Notes: a model not told the origin generated them from the letters alone. A DNA stretch of 64,000 bases from Mesobacillus maritimus (GCF_019749255.1 NZ_JACWFH010000012.1:248001-312000); one strand, 5' to 3'; positions 11,661-21,479 are shown, counted from the stretch's first letter. Made by a program: numbers and translations.

Positions 11661-12506
11661 CTATTCATAAACATAAAAGCCGCGACCTGATTTCTTTCCG
11701 AGCCAGCCTGCTTTTACATATTTACGAAGCAATGGACATGGTCGGTATTTCGGGTCACCAAAGCCTTCATATAAGGTTTCCATGATGTAAAGGCAAGTAT
11801 CAAGCCCGATAAAATCGGCCAGTGTCAACGGCCCCATCGGATGGTTCATGCCAAGCTTCATCACTTCATCTATCGATTCTTTCGTAGCAACCCCCTCATA
11901 CAAGGTGTAAATAGCTTCATTGATCATTGGCATCAAGATTCGGTTGGCAACGAAGCCTGGAAAATCTTCGACCTCTACCGGAACCTTTCCTATCTTTTTA
12001 GTAATATCTTCAATCGTTTGATAGACTTCATCCGCCGTCGCTAGTCCGCGGATAATTTCAACCAACTTCATCACCGGCACAGGGTTCATAAAATGCATGC
12101 CAATCACCTTTTCCGGACGATTTGTTGCCGCAGCAATTTCCGTAATTGGCAACGAAGAAGTGTTAGACGCAAGAATCGTCTGCTTCGGTGCAATCTCATC
12201 AAGCTGAGCAAAAATCTTTGTTTTGATTTCCATATTCTCAACCGCCGCCTCAATTACAAGGTCCACACCCTCTGCATCTTGAAGTGTGGTGGAAGGCGTG
12301 ATTCTCGCAAGAATTTCATCCCTCTGCTCCGCTGTTAATTTATTTTTATCTACCTGACGAGATAGATTTTTATTGATTACAGCAAGCCCTCGCTCAACAA
12401 ATTCTGTCTTCAAGTCATTTAACACAATGCTGTACCCCGCCTGCGCGCAAACCTGGGCAATCCCTGAGCCCATTTGCCCCGCACCAATCACCATAATTTT
12501 TTGCAT
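11661..12506 (-). CDS. hbd: 3-hydroxybutyryl-CoA dehydrogenase
   Basis: NAD(P)-dependent oxidation of 3-hydroxyacyl-CoA to 3-ketoacyl-CoA. The 281 residues show the N-terminal Rossmann motif [12 protein letters not shown] (residues 6-17), the catalytic His in [16 protein letters not shown] and the C-terminal helical dimer domain ([16 protein letters not shown]). It corresponds to B. subtilis MmgB. RBS TTGGAGG lies upstream. Upstream, between this gene and the thiolase, lies a 21-bp tandem array that would form its untranslated leader if the two genes are cotranscribed. Confidence 0.95.
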   Translation of the reverse strand: MQKIMVIGAGQMGSGIAQVCAQAGYSIVLNDLKTEFVERGLAVINKNLSRQVDKNKLTAEQRDEILARITPSTTLQDAEGVDLVIEAAVENMEIKTKIFAQLDEIAPKQTILASNTSSLPITEIAAATNRPEKVIGMHFMNPVPVMKLVEIIRGLATADEVYQTIEDITKKIGKVPVEVEDFPGFVANRILMPMINEAIYTLYEGVATKESIDEVMKLGMNHPMGPLTLADFIGLDTCLYIMETLYEGFGDPKYRPCPLLRKYVKAGWLGKKSGRGFYVYE

Positions 12507-12552
12507 GTACGTACCTCCAATTTTGGATCTATTTTTAATAAGTTTCTGCCGT

Positions 12553-12827
12553 GTATTTGCAGGAAACTAAGTCCTATTTGCGGAAAACCTGTTCCTATTT
12601 GCAGAATTCACTGATCTATTTGTAGAAAACCTATTTCTATTTGCAAATCACCATTCTATTTGCAGATGACACTCTTCTATTTGCAAATACTACTAGGCTA
12701 TTTGCAGTAAACTCAATTCTATTTGCATATCACTACTCTAATTGCAGGAATCTGAACTCTATTTGCAGATATCACCAGTCTATTTGCACAAAACTAATTT
12801 CTATTTGCAAACCACCAATCTATTCAC
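12553..12827. repeat. Phased 21-bp tandem array with 82-bp super-period
   Basis: CTATTTGCA or a near match starts at 12553, 12574, 12595, 12616, 12637, 12656, 12677, 12698, 12719, 12738, 12759, 12780, 12801 and 12820. Spacings run 21,21,21,21,19,21,21,21,19,21,21,21,19, so every fourth unit is two bases short and the pattern repeats each 82 bp. The short units at 12637, 12719 and 12801 also resemble one another (CTATTTGCA followed by a CAC-containing tail). The rest of the 12507-12883 gap holds no gene. Confidence 0.95.
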
Positions 12828-12883
12828 ATAATCTTTAATTCTCTCCACCCAAACTCCCAATCTATTAGCAAAAACCTACCCTA

Positions 12884-14068
12884 CTACCGCGGAACCTCAA
12901 TCATCACAGCATCTCCCTGACCGCCGCCTGAGCAGATGGCTGCAATGCCGATTCCGCCTCCGCGTCGTTTGAGTTCATGCATGAGTGTTAAAATAATTCT
13001 TGTGCCGCTAGCGCCAATTGGATGTCCGAGGGCGACCGCACCGCCATTGACATTGATTTTATCGGCATCTAAACCGGCAATTTGGCTACTTGCTAGTGCC
13101 ACCGCAGCAAACGCCTCGTTGATTTCAAATAGATCAATCTCCTCAACCGATTTCCCAGACTTCTTCAACAACTCATTAATGACCATTCCAGGAGTTTTCG
13201 GGAAATCCTTCGCTTCCGTCGCAATCGCTGCATGAGCAAGAATTACAGCATCTGCTTTTCTACCTTCACGGGCCGCACGTTCTTCACTCATCAGCACAAG
13301 TGCTGCCGCTCCATCATTGACGCCAGGGGCATTGCCGGCCGTAATGGTACCGTCATGATTAAAAACAGGCTTTAATTTACTAAGACCTTCAATCGAAGTA
13401 TCCCGGCGAGGTGCCTCATCCTGGTCAACCACCACTGGATTTCCTCTACGCTGCGGAACCTCTACAGCAACAATTTCCTCTGCCAACGTTCCAGAATCTA
13501 TCGCCGCAAGTGCCTTTTCGTGACTTCTTAACGCCCACTGATCCTGCTCTTCTCGGCTGATTTCCATTTCTGCCGCAACACCATTTCCGTACGTTCCCAT
13601 GTGAACACCAGTAAACGAACAAGTTAAGCCATCATGAACCATAAGGTCTTTGACTTGGCCATCGCCCATTCTCAAACCCCAACGTGCTTTTGGTAACATA
13701 TACGGGGCATTGCTCATTGACTCCATCCCCCCGGCAACCACGACTTCTTCTTCACCAGAGCGAATGAGTATATCTGCCAAGGTCACACTGCGCATTCCCG
13801 AAGCACATACCTTGTTTACAAGTTCAGTTTTTACTTCCCACGGAATTCCTGCATTCCTTGCGGCTTGACGCGAAGGAAGCTGTCCCTGACCACCTTGGAG
13901 AACATTCCCGAGAATAACCTCCCCGACATCGTTTGGTTTAATATCTGCACGTTTCAAAGCTTCTTTTATCGCAAAACCACCAAGCTCAGATGCTGTAAAG
14001 CTGCTTAAGCTTCCACCTAATTTGCCGAAAGGAGTTCTTGCTCCTGCCAAAATAACTGTCTTCCCCAT
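12884..14068 (-). CDS. Acetyl-CoA C-acetyltransferase (thiolase)
   Basis: Cleaves 3-ketoacyl-CoA to acetyl-CoA and a shortened acyl-CoA (or condenses two acetyl-CoA). The 394 residues carry the nucleophile Cys88 in NKVCASGM, the catalytic His in GGAVALGHPIGASG and the second Cys in CSGGGQGDA. The start at 14068 (MGKTVILAGARTPFG) has GGGGCGAGAG upstream; the longer frame from 14113 adds residues that do not fit the family. It matches B. subtilis MmgA in length and position before hydroxyacyl-CoA and acyl-CoA dehydrogenases. Confidence 0.95.
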   Translation of the reverse strand: MGKTVILAGARTPFGKLGGSLSSFTASELGGFAIKEALKRADIKPNDVGEVILGNVLQGGQGQLPSRQAARNAGIPWEVKTELVNKVCASGMRSVTLADILIRSGEEEVVVAGGMESMSNAPYMLPKARWGLRMGDGQVKDLMVHDGLTCSFTGVHMGTYGNGVAAEMEISREEQDQWALRSHEKALAAIDSGTLAEEIVAVEVPQRRGNPVVVDQDEAPRRDTSIEGLSKLKPVFNHDGTITAGNAPGVNDGAAALVLMSEERAAREGRKADAVILAHAAIATEAKDFPKTPGMVINELLKKSGKSVEEIDLFEINEAFAAVALASSQIAGLDADKINVNGGAVALGHPIGASGTRIILTLMHELKRRGGGIGIAAICSGGGQGDAVMIEVPR

Positions 14069-14136
14069 ATCTCTCGCCCCTTTATGAAAAGTTGAAAAAT
14101 AGCCTTTTAACATTATTCAAGAATAATAAAGACAAC

Positions 14137-14154
14137 TGACCGAACGCTCGCTCA
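14137..14154. promoter_or_regulatory. Operator 1 for the TetR/FadR-like repressor
   Basis: TGACCGAACGCTCGCTCA fits the pattern TGANYGANNNNTCRNTCA shared with the sites at 16481 and 16559. It lies 69 bp upstream of the thiolase start. Confidence 0.6.
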
Positions 14155-14190
14155 AGGTCACTGCACGCTAAACTTACTCCCATCCCCATG

Positions 14191-14206
14191 GTGTAAGCGC
14201 TTTAAA
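14191..14206. promoter_or_regulatory. Possible CcpA site (cre) upstream of the thiolase
   Basis: GTGTAAGCGCTTTAAA matches 14 of 16 positions of the cre consensus WTGNAARCGNWWWCAW. The B. subtilis mmg operon is under catabolite control, so the place is plausible. Confidence 0.45.
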
Positions 14207-14244
14207 TCCAATAATAAAAACAAACACCCATACAATTTTATGAG

Positions 14245-14274
14245 ATTCAGCGACGAAACATTCCGTCGCTGAAT
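14245..14274. other. Strong hairpin after fadF without a T run
   Basis: Perfect 11-bp arms ATTCAGCGACG (14245-14255) and CGTCGCTGAAT (14264-14274) with an 8-base loop lie 60 bp after the fadF stop. Lack of a T run argues for a processing or stabilising hairpin more than a terminator. Confidence 0.6.
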
Positions 14275-14333
14275 TCTAAGCTGTACAGGTGAGTGAATAA
14301 TCTACGATGATCTTCTTCTATCCTACTAGTTTT

Positions 14334-16445
14334 TTAAGATGCTTGTTGCTCGGTTTCACCAAACACAGATTTTTCAAGGAGTTCGGCTACATCATACGTA
14401 CCAACTGTTTCTTCTACTTCCTTCGCCTTTGTACCGTCTGATAACATCGTCAAGCAGTAAGGACAGCCGGAAGAAATAACGGTTGGATTTACCGCAAGTG
14501 CTTGCTCTGTACGGGAAACGTTAATGCGGTGGCCAGTTTCTTCTTCCATCCACATTAATCCTCCACCGGCTCCACAGCACATTGCGTCTTCACGATTTCG
14601 TTCAATTTCCTTCAGGTTCACCCCAGGAATGGCCTTCATGATATCACGCGGCGCATCGTACACTTCGTTGTATCGGCCAAGATAACATGAATCATGGAAC
14701 GCGATGGTTTCATCAACAGAATACTTCGGTACAAGCTTGCCTTCTTTTACAAGCTCAGCCAGCAACTCTGTATGGTGATAAACTTCCGCTTCAAAGCCAA
14801 AGTCAGGATACTCATTTTTAAAGATATTGTAGGCATGCGGATCAATTGTGACGATTTTCTTGACTTCAGCCTTTTCGAATTCCGCAATATTATTGGTGGC
14901 AAGCTCTTGGAATAAGAACTCGTTCCCAAGACGTCTTGGCGTATCGCCAGAGTTCTTTTCTTTGTTTCCTAAAATTGCGAATTTAACGCCTGCCTCATTT
15001 AAAAGTTTGGCAAAGCTCAGTGCGATCTTTTGGCTACGGTTGTCAAAGGCACCCATTGAACCAACCCAGAATAAGTATTCAAATTCCTCGCCGGATTTCT
15101 TCATTTCTTTCACAGTAGGTACAACCACATCGTCACGAAGCTCGCGCCATTTTTCTTTTTCTTTACGGTTTAAGCCCCATGGATTTCCTTGACGCTCGAT
15201 GTTTGTCATCGCACGCTGTGCATCGGCATCCATTTTCCCTTCTGTTAAAACAAGATAACGGCGTAAGTCAATAATTTTATCAACATGCTCGTTCATAACT
15301 GGACATTGATCTTCACAGTTACGGCAAGTCGTACAAGCCCAAATTTCTTCTTCAGTGATCACATCGCCAATCAAGCTTGGAGAGTATGCAAGGCTAGCCG
15401 CAGCTTCCTCTGCTCCAGCACCCGCTCCTGCAAGCGCAAGCTGATTCCCCGTTGTATTTGAAAATGCGAAAGTTGGTACCCATGGTTGTTTTGACGTAAC
15501 AGCAGCTCCATGATTGGTTAAGTGATCACGCATTTTTAGAATTAAATCCATTGGTGACAGCATTTTACCAGTGCCTGTTGCTGGACACATATTCGTACAG
15601 CGTCCACATTCCACACAAGCATAGAAGTCAATCATCTGCTCTTGCGTGAAGTCGGTAATTTTTCCTACCCCAAAGCTTTCTTGTGTTTCATCTTCAAAAT
15701 CAATTTTACTTGGCTTTGCATTTGGCCCTACACGGGTAAAATAAACGTTCGCTGGTCCAGCAATTAAGTGAGCATGCTTTCCTTGTGGTACATAGACTAA
15801 GAACGTTAATAAGAATAGCAAGTGAGCCCACCATGCAATATAAAAGATTGCGATGGCCCCGGTTTCAGGTAGCCACGTAAACGCAGCCGCAATGAGCGAT
15901 GCAACTGGCTCTGTCCAAGTTCCTGCGTGATCATGCCAGATTAAGCTCATTCCATTTCCAAGTAGTACAGAAAGCATTAAGCCTCCGATAAAAATAAGAA
16001 CAAGACCATTTTTAATTCCGCGCTTTAGGCGAACTAGTTGTTCAATATAACGACGATAATAAGCCCAAACGACCGCTACAAGGATCGTCAAGGTTACAAT
16101 TTCCTGGAAGAATGTGAACCCAGGATAGAGTGGACCTAGTGGAAGGTGTGCTCCCGGCTTAATTCCTTTAATAATAAAATCAATTGCCCCAAATTGAACT
16201 AGGATAAAGCCGTAGAAGAACATGACGTGGATAGCCCCACTCTTCTTGTCTTTCATTAATTTCTTTTGGCCAAATACCATGACCCAAATTCTGTCCCAAC
16301 GTTCTTTTACGTGGTCATTGAACTCGGATTTCTTCCCAAGCTTGATGTATTCAATCCTGGTTTTGACCACATACAGAAACAAACTGACAGCGTAAGCGAT
16401 TACAATTACAGTTGCAATCAGGTTAACCCATAATAGACCGTTCAT
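14334..16445 (-). CDS. fadF: Membrane iron-sulfur oxidoreductase of fatty acid oxidation (FadF/YwjF-like)
   Basis: A 703-residue protein of the heterodisulfide-reductase-like family, thought to pass electrons from acyl-CoA dehydrogenases via ETF to the quinone pool. The N-terminal third has several membrane segments resembling the NarI-type cytochrome b domain. Two CxxCxxCxxxCP ferredoxin motifs follow (CVECGRCTNMCP and CTTCRNCEDQCP), then two CCG domains (HDSCYLGRYN, CCGAGGG). It is first in the acyl-CoA cluster; its promoter and two operators lie immediately upstream. B. subtilis fadF (ywjF) also sits near acdA and rpoE. Confidence 0.92.
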   Translation of the reverse strand: MNGLLWVNLIATVIVIAYAVSLFLYVVKTRIEYIKLGKKSEFNDHVKERWDRIWVMVFGQKKLMKDKKSGAIHVMFFYGFILVQFGAIDFIIKGIKPGAHLPLGPLYPGFTFFQEIVTLTILVAVVWAYYRRYIEQLVRLKRGIKNGLVLIFIGGLMLSVLLGNGMSLIWHDHAGTWTEPVASLIAAAFTWLPETGAIAIFYIAWWAHLLFLLTFLVYVPQGKHAHLIAGPANVYFTRVGPNAKPSKIDFEDETQESFGVGKITDFTQEQMIDFYACVECGRCTNMCPATGTGKMLSPMDLILKMRDHLTNHGAAVTSKQPWVPTFAFSNTTGNQLALAGAGAGAEEAAASLAYSPSLIGDVITEEEIWACTTCRNCEDQCPVMNEHVDKIIDLRRYLVLTEGKMDADAQRAMTNIERQGNPWGLNRKEKEKWRELRDDVVVPTVKEMKKSGEEFEYLFWVGSMGAFDNRSQKIALSFAKLLNEAGVKFAILGNKEKNSGDTPRRLGNEFLFQELATNNIAEFEKAEVKKIVTIDPHAYNIFKNEYPDFGFEAEVYHHTELLAELVKEGKLVPKYSVDETIAFHDSCYLGRYNEVYDAPRDIMKAIPGVNLKEIERNREDAMCCGAGGGLMWMEEETGHRINVSRTEQALAVNPTVISSGCPYCLTMLSDGTKAKEVEETVGTYDVAELLEKSVFGETEQQAS

Positions 16446-16480
16446 ACTTTACCTCTACCCCCTTCTGTAAAATTCTTTTG

Positions 16481-16498
16481 TGATTGAGCGACCGCTCA
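16481..16498. promoter_or_regulatory. Operator 2 for the TetR/FadR-like repressor
   Basis: TGATTGAGCGACCGCTCA contains perfect 7-bp arms TGAGCG-type (TTGAGCG/CGCTCAA) and fits the same 18-bp layout as the sites at 14137 and 16559. It lies in the fadF leader, 36 bp before the start codon. Confidence 0.65.
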
Positions 16499-16549
16499 AA
16501 AGAAGAAAATTTTAAACCGATAAAATTTTCTGAATATACCTGTACCTCC

Positions 16550-16577
16550 ATTATATTATGAATGAGCATTCAGTCAA
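16550..16577 (-). promoter_or_regulatory. fadF promoter overlapped by operator 3
   Basis: On the minus strand TTGACT (16577-16572), a 16-bp spacer and TATAAT (16555-16550) make a sigma-A promoter. The 18-bp TGAATGAGCATTCAGTCA (16559-16576) lies across the -35 box and spacer. It matches 15 of 18 positions of the B. subtilis FadR box TGAATGAMTANTCATTCA, so bound repressor would block polymerase. Confidence 0.75.
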
Positions 16578-16721
16578 CGATTTTTCTCAAATTTTTTACT
16601 TTCTTTGCCTATTTAGGAAAAACGTCATAGATAATCATTTTTTCGGAAAAACTATCGGGTACTCGCGTTTATCTCTTTTATGCAAAGCGCGAAAAAATTA
16701 CATAAAGGAGCCGGATTTGTT

Positions 16722-17921
16722 GTGGAGATTGTTTATTGGATTATTATCCTGTTCATCGGACTTACCCTTCTACTGGCACTCGACTTTTCCATCGGGAGAA
16801 AACGGCATTTAGCTCAAATCAATAAACAAACATTCCCTTTGAGAAATAGCCAGCTAGCGATCTTCACCAATGGACCCGACTTGTTTGAAGATTATTTTAC
16901 AGAGGTAAAACAAGCAAAAAAACACATTCACGTTCTCTTTTATATTGTAAAGAATGACTCGTTTAGTCAGGAGTTTCTTGAAATTTTAATAAAAAAGGCA
17001 CAGACCGGAGTAGAGGTTCGCCTTCTTGTCGACTGGGTTGGAGGCACGGTTTCCCGTAAATATAAGAAGAAGTTAAAAGAAGCTGGGGTCGCATTCGTTC
17101 AAAGTCAAGCTCCAAAGCTTCCCTTCTTGTTTTACACATCGCAAGTGAGAAATCACCGAAAAATTACAGTAATTGATGGGGAAATTGGTTATACCGGTGG
17201 ATATAATATTGGGAAAGAATACATCAACCAAGATAAGAAATTGTCTCCCTGGCGTGATTATCATGTAAAGCTTACAGGTGAAGGCGTTCAGGATCTTCAG
17301 AAGGAATTTCTTTTAGATTGGAAAAAAGCCGCTAAAATTGACCTTTTACAAAACCAACTCTATTTCCCTTCCTTACCTAAAGGGGAAATACGGCACCAGT
17401 TCATTCCGTCAGAAGGCAATCTCCTTGAAGAAACTTTGTATGATTTAATCAACATAGCAGAGAAAGCGATCATCATCGGCACGCCCTACTTTATTCCAAG
17501 TGACAGCATCTTTAGACAGCTTTTGAAGGCCATTGATCGAGGTGTCTCCCTAACCCTCCTAGTTCCATTTACAGCCGACCATCCGCTTGTAAAAGAAGCG
17601 TCTTATACGTATTTACGTAAACTGCTAAAAAAGGGGGCAGAAGTTCACCAATATAAAAAAGGGTTTTATCATGCGAAAGTCCTCGTCATCGACGATAAGC
17701 TTTGTGATTTAGGAACCGCCAATTTTGATAAACGTAGCATGTTTCTAAACTTTGAACTGAATTGTTTAATTTACAACCAAGATGTGATCCGCCAGGTGAA
17801 AACGATTTTGTATCAAGATCTCCTTGATTCTGAGCAGGTCTCCCTTTCAGACTTAAATCGATTTAATCCCTTTAGAAGTCTAAAAGAGCGGGCGGCCCAA
17901 ACAATTTCTTACTTTCTTTGA
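16722..17921 (+). CDS. clsB: Cardiolipin synthase (ClsB/YwjE-like)
   Basis: Phospholipase D family enzyme that joins two phosphatidylglycerol molecules into cardiolipin at the membrane. One N-terminal membrane helix (IVYWIIILFIGLTLLLAL) precedes two HxK-type PLD motifs, NHRKITVIDG and YHAKVLVIDD followed by GTANFDKRS. I place the start at GTG 16722, 11 bases after AAAGGAG, giving 399 residues as in B. subtilis YwjE (398); an ATG at 16680 has no ribosome site. It is followed by uvsE 12 bases on, the same pair as ywjE-ywjD. It is divergent from fadF. Confidence 0.92.
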   Translation: MEIVYWIIILFIGLTLLLALDFSIGRKRHLAQINKQTFPLRNSQLAIFTNGPDLFEDYFTEVKQAKKHIHVLFYIVKNDSFSQEFLEILIKKAQTGVEVRLLVDWVGGTVSRKYKKKLKEAGVAFVQSQAPKLPFLFYTSQVRNHRKITVIDGEIGYTGGYNIGKEYINQDKKLSPWRDYHVKLTGEGVQDLQKEFLLDWKKAAKIDLLQNQLYFPSLPKGEIRHQFIPSEGNLLEETLYDLINIAEKAIIIGTPYFIPSDSIFRQLLKAIDRGVSLTLLVPFTADHPLVKEASYTYLRKLLKKGAEVHQYKKGFYHAKVLVIDDKLCDLGTANFDKRSMFLNFELNCLIYNQDVIRQVKTILYQDLLDSEQVSLSDLNRFNPFRSLKERAAQTISYFL

Positions 17922-17933
17922 AAGGAGCTACAG

Positions 17934-18890
17934 ATGAAAATTCGTTTCGGGTATGTCTCAACTGCTATTACACTTTGGGAAGCGTCTCCGTCGCGAACCC
18001 TTACGTTTACTCGGTATAGTAAAATGACGGAATCAGAGCGAGTGGACAAGTTAATGTCCCTCACGTATCTCAATTTAGAAAGCACAGCAAGAATGATTCA
18101 TTATAATATTGCCCATGAAATTCCGCTGTACCGGTTTTCGAGCTCCATTGCGCCCCTTGCCACCCATCCCGAAGTTCTTTGGGACTTTGTCACGCCTTTT
18201 AAAGAGAAGTGGGAAGAAATTGGCCGGCTTGTGAAAGCAAAAGGATTGCGCACAAGCTTTCATCCTAATCAATATACGTTGTTCACCTCGCCTCGCCCTG
18301 AGGTATCCGATAATGCGGTCATTGATATGGAGTACCATTATCGAATGCTCGAGGCAATGGGCTTGGAGGAAGAAGGTGTCATCAATATCCATATTGGCGG
18401 TGCATATGGGAATAAGGAAGAAACCATTGTTCGTTTCCATGAAAATTTGCGCAAACTTCCTCTTCCTATTATAAAACGGATGACGCTTGAAAATGATGAC
18501 AAAACGTACAACGCGGAAGAAACATTGGTAACTTGTCAAAAGGAAGACATTCCCCTTGTGTTTGACTATCATCATCACATGGCAAACCTTTGTGAGAGGC
18601 CACTAGAAGAGCTACTTCCAGCAGGTTTTGCCACCTGGGAACGAATTGGAATTCGACCAAAGATTCATATCTCTTCTCCTAAAACGGAAAAAGCCTTTCG
18701 TTCTCATGCTGACCATGTTGACCCGGAGTTTATTATGCCGTTAATCGACGTACTGCGTGGGATCGGCCAAGATGTTGATTTTATGATTGAGGCAAAACGA
18801 AAAGACCAAGCCGCATTAGCCTTGGTCGAAGATTTAAGTAAAATTAGAGGCGTGAAACGAATTGGTGGAGCGACGTTGGAGTGGAAGTGA
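17934..18890 (+). CDS. uvsE: UV damage endonuclease
   Basis: Nicks DNA 5' of UV photoproducts, starting alternative excision repair. The 318-residue protein has the TIM-barrel UvsE features: [10 protein letters not shown] start, [21 protein letters not shown] and FDYHHH, whose His, Asp and Glu residues bind the metal cluster. RBS AAAGGAG lies upstream and the gene is probably cotranscribed with clsB. B. subtilis YwjD is the counterpart. A hairpin with GAAGCAAG/CTTGCTTC arms follows at about 18891-18915 and may end the transcript. Confidence 0.93.
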   Translation: MKIRFGYVSTAITLWEASPSRTLTFTRYSKMTESERVDKLMSLTYLNLESTARMIHYNIAHEIPLYRFSSSIAPLATHPEVLWDFVTPFKEKWEEIGRLVKAKGLRTSFHPNQYTLFTSPRPEVSDNAVIDMEYHYRMLEAMGLEEEGVINIHIGGAYGNKEETIVRFHENLRKLPLPIIKRMTLENDDKTYNAEETLVTCQKEDIPLVFDYHHHMANLCERPLEELLPAGFATWERIGIRPKIHISSPKTEKAFRSHADHVDPEFIMPLIDVLRGIGQDVDFMIEAKRKDQAALALVEDLSKIRGVKRIGGATLEWK

Positions 18891-19142
18891 AGCAAGGGGG
18901 CGGTTCTCTTGCTTCGCTTCGCCGTTTAATACCCCTACTACGTATTGTATATAGCGAAATTCCAATCAAATAATCCTCCAGTTTGCACTCAAAACCTACA
19001 AAAAAGCGCATTTTCCCTTCAAAACCTAATGACCTATACTAGTAGGGTGGGTATTTTTATCCTGGATTGACCGCTAAACCTCTGTTTTCGTTAAAAACCT
19101 ATTAATAATACCCTCACTCCAGGCCGCCTTTTCTGAAACAGG

Positions 19143-19215
19143 TAATTATATTCCCCCTTAAGAGCATTATATTCCCCCTTAGAGACGTTTTATTCCCCGC
19201 ACGGGAATAAATACC
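19143..19215. repeat. Short 21-bp repeat with TATTCCCC core
   Basis: TATTCCCC starts at 19149, 19170 and 19191, exactly 21 bp apart, and GGGAATAAATA follows in inverted sense. It lies in the otherwise gene-free 18891-19298 stretch between uvsE and argS. That gap also holds CAAAACCTA twice (near 18986 and 19020) and no other structure I can support. Confidence 0.7.
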
Positions 19216-19238
19216 CTACGGGGCACCTTATCCACCGT

Positions 19239-19285
19239 AAAAAAAAGGTGCCTGATCCCCCTGTTCATTACCAGGGGTCAGGCAC
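19239..19285 (-). terminator. Terminator of argS
   Basis: On the minus strand GTGCCTGACCCCTGG (19285-19271) pairs imperfectly with CAGGGGGATCAGGCACC (19263-19247), followed by eight T. The TGCCTGACCCC sequence is a common terminator repeat in Bacillaceae. Confidence 0.9.
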
Positions 19286-19298
19286 ATCTACTATTTTG

Positions 19299-20969
19299 TT
19301 ACATTTTTTCCGGAGCAGATACCCCAATTAAATCTAACGCATTCTTTAAGCTGATTTGAACTGACTTGATCAATCCTAAACGTGCTGCTGTACGCTCTTT
19401 TTGCTCAGCATCTAATACTTTTTCCGCATTATAGAAGCTGTGGAACGCGGATGCCAAATCAAAGATGTAATTCGTTACACGATGTGGCACACGCTTTTGT
19501 GCTGCTTCTGCCACCGCTTGTGGGAACTCGCCTAATTTCTTCAATAAGTCAATTTCCTTTTCAGCTGCAACCAAGCTAAAGTCGGCGTTAACGTCGACCG
19601 CAAAGCCTTGTTCATCCGCCTGACGTAAGATACTGCAAATCCGTGCATGAGCATATTGCGCATAATAAACTGGATTTTCATTCGACTGAGACACAGCAAG
19701 ATCAAGGTCAAAGTCCATATGCGTATCAGAGCTTCTCATGGCAAAGAAGTAGCGAGTGGCGTCGAGGCCGACCTCATCAATCAGATCACGCATCGTCACA
19801 GCTTTCCCTGTCCGTTTGCTCATCTTCATTTTCTCGCCATCTTTATACAGCTGAACCATTTGGATAATCTCAACCTCAAGCGTTTCGCCTTCATAACCAA
19901 GCGCTTGAATCGCCGCTCTCATCCGTGGAATATAGCCATGATGGTCCGCACCCCAAATGTTAATTAGCTTTTCAAAGCCACGTTGAAGCTTGTCTTGGTG
20001 GTAAGCAATATCCGGCAGCAAGTACGTGAATGAACCATCTTGCTTAATTAATACCCGATCTTTGTCATCGCCAAAAGTAGTTGAGCGGAACCAAGTTGCT
20101 CCGTCTTCTTCATAGATATGACCTTTCTCCTTCAACACCTCAAGTGCCTTTTCAATTTTCCCATTTTGATAAAGTGAGGTTTCTGAGAACCACACATCAA
20201 AGCCAACACGGAACGCTTCTAAGTCCTTTTTCAGCTTTTCTAGTTCATATTCCAACCCATATTGGCGGAATGCATCAAAGCGCTCTTTGTCGCTCATTTT
20301 CGCATACTTGTCGCCATGCTCTTCCGCTAATTTTTTTCCGATGCCAATAATATCAACACCATGGTATCCGTCCGCAGGCATTTCACGCTCTTCGCCAAGC
20401 GCTTGGAAATAACGCGCTTCAACTGATAGAGCTAAGTTATTAATCTGGTTCCCAGCATCGTTAATGTAGTATTCACGAGAAACATCATAACCTGCTTTTG
20501 CGAGAACATTGCTCAATGAATCCCCTACTGCTGCACCACGGGCATGTCCAAGATGCAAATCACCTGTAGGATTCGCTGAAACAAACTCAACCTGAACTTT
20601 CTCGCCGTTTCCAACCGTTGACTCCCCATAACGATCACCGGCATTAAGAATCGCTGGAATTAAATCGGTTAAATAACTATTGTTCATATAAAAATTGATA
20701 AAGCCTGGTCCGGCAATTTCAATTTTTTCAATCGATGCTTTGTTTTTATCAAAGTTCTCAACAAGTTCCTCAGCAATTTTACGTGGTGCCTTTTTAGCTA
20801 CACGTGCCAATTGCATCGCCATATTTGTTGCGTAGTCACCATGAGCCTTGTCTTTCGGCAGCTCAAGAACCGCATCAGGAATTTGTGCTTCCTCTGCAAG
20901 GCCCGCTTTGATAACCGCTGCTTTGATTTCTTCTTTTAACTTGGTTTGAACTTGTTCTACGACGTTCAT
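19299..20969 (-). CDS. argS: Arginyl-tRNA synthetase
   Basis: Class I aminoacyl-tRNA synthetase charging tRNA-Arg in the cytoplasm. The 556 residues match the bacterial ArgS length and show the N-terminal tRNA-binding domain, the HIGH motif as HLGH in [13 protein letters not shown], the KMSKRTG loop and a C-terminal anticodon-binding helical domain. The start overlaps the stop of the upstream DUF1934 gene by 4 bases, implying coupled translation. The argS-ywiB pairing is the same as in B. subtilis. Confidence 0.98.
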   Translation of the reverse strand: MNVVEQVQTKLKEEIKAAVIKAGLAEEAQIPDAVLELPKDKAHGDYATNMAMQLARVAKKAPRKIAEELVENFDKNKASIEKIEIAGPGFINFYMNNSYLTDLIPAILNAGDRYGESTVGNGEKVQVEFVSANPTGDLHLGHARGAAVGDSLSNVLAKAGYDVSREYYINDAGNQINNLALSVEARYFQALGEEREMPADGYHGVDIIGIGKKLAEEHGDKYAKMSDKERFDAFRQYGLEYELEKLKKDLEAFRVGFDVWFSETSLYQNGKIEKALEVLKEKGHIYEEDGATWFRSTTFGDDKDRVLIKQDGSFTYLLPDIAYHQDKLQRGFEKLINIWGADHHGYIPRMRAAIQALGYEGETLEVEIIQMVQLYKDGEKMKMSKRTGKAVTMRDLIDEVGLDATRYFFAMRSSDTHMDFDLDLAVSQSNENPVYYAQYAHARICSILRQADEQGFAVDVNADFSLVAAEKEIDLLKKLGEFPQAVAEAAQKRVPHRVTNYIFDLASAFHSFYNAEKVLDAEQKERTAARLGLIKSVQISLKNALDLIGVSAPEKM

Positions 20970-21367
20970 TCCGATACCTCCTCGTATTGGATGTTCATAT
21001 GATATGTACCTGCATAGGATCCTTGAATATCTAGATCGTAGTGAATCTCTACTTGGCCTTCACCGATGGCTACTTTCTTCGTATCAGCCTCTGTCAGCAT
21101 CAAGCCGAGTTCTGTATTAAAGGTCCCAGGTGTTTTTTTATTGGTGATAAAATGTAGCCGCATATCGACCGCACCTTTTCGAAGAATTACTACTTCTCCA
21201 TTTTTAAGCTTGATGGTCGTATGAATGGTTCCCTCAGGCATCATTTCATCGTATTGAAGATATGTACTATCTCCTTTTTCCGAATAACGACCAAATGCCG
21301 TCAACTCAAAAGGCTCTTTATTGATCACTGTTTTTACTTTTACCTTAACAGGAATTTGCGCAGACAC
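20966..21367 (-). CDS. DUF1934 beta-barrel protein (YwiB-like)
   Basis: About 133 residues, rich in beta strands ([39 protein letters not shown]), matching the DUF1934 family, a calycin-like barrel of unknown ligand. B. subtilis YwiB has the same place ahead of argS. I prefer GTG 21367 because AAGG lies about 10 bases upstream; a GTG at 21373 is too close to it. It is the first gene of the argS transcript. Confidence 0.82.
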   Translation of the reverse strand: MSAQIPVKVKVKTVINKEPFELTAFGRYSEKGDSTYLQYDEMMPEGTIHTTIKLKNGEVVILRKGAVDMRLHFITNKKTPGTFNTELGLMLTEADTKKVAIGEGQVEIHYDLDIQGSYAGTYHMNIQYEEVSE

Positions 21368-21479
21368 TGACACCCATCCTTACTTATACTATTATAACTT
21401 TCAAGTATAGATATTGTAGGGGAAAATCGCAAGAAGTTAAAGAGAAAAGCGCACCGCACCCTGTTCTATTCTTAATAAC

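Noticed and set aside
12553-12827. CRISPR array
   Set aside because: Units are only 19-21 bp in all, with a 9-bp core and no 30-40-bp unique spacers; no cas genes are near.
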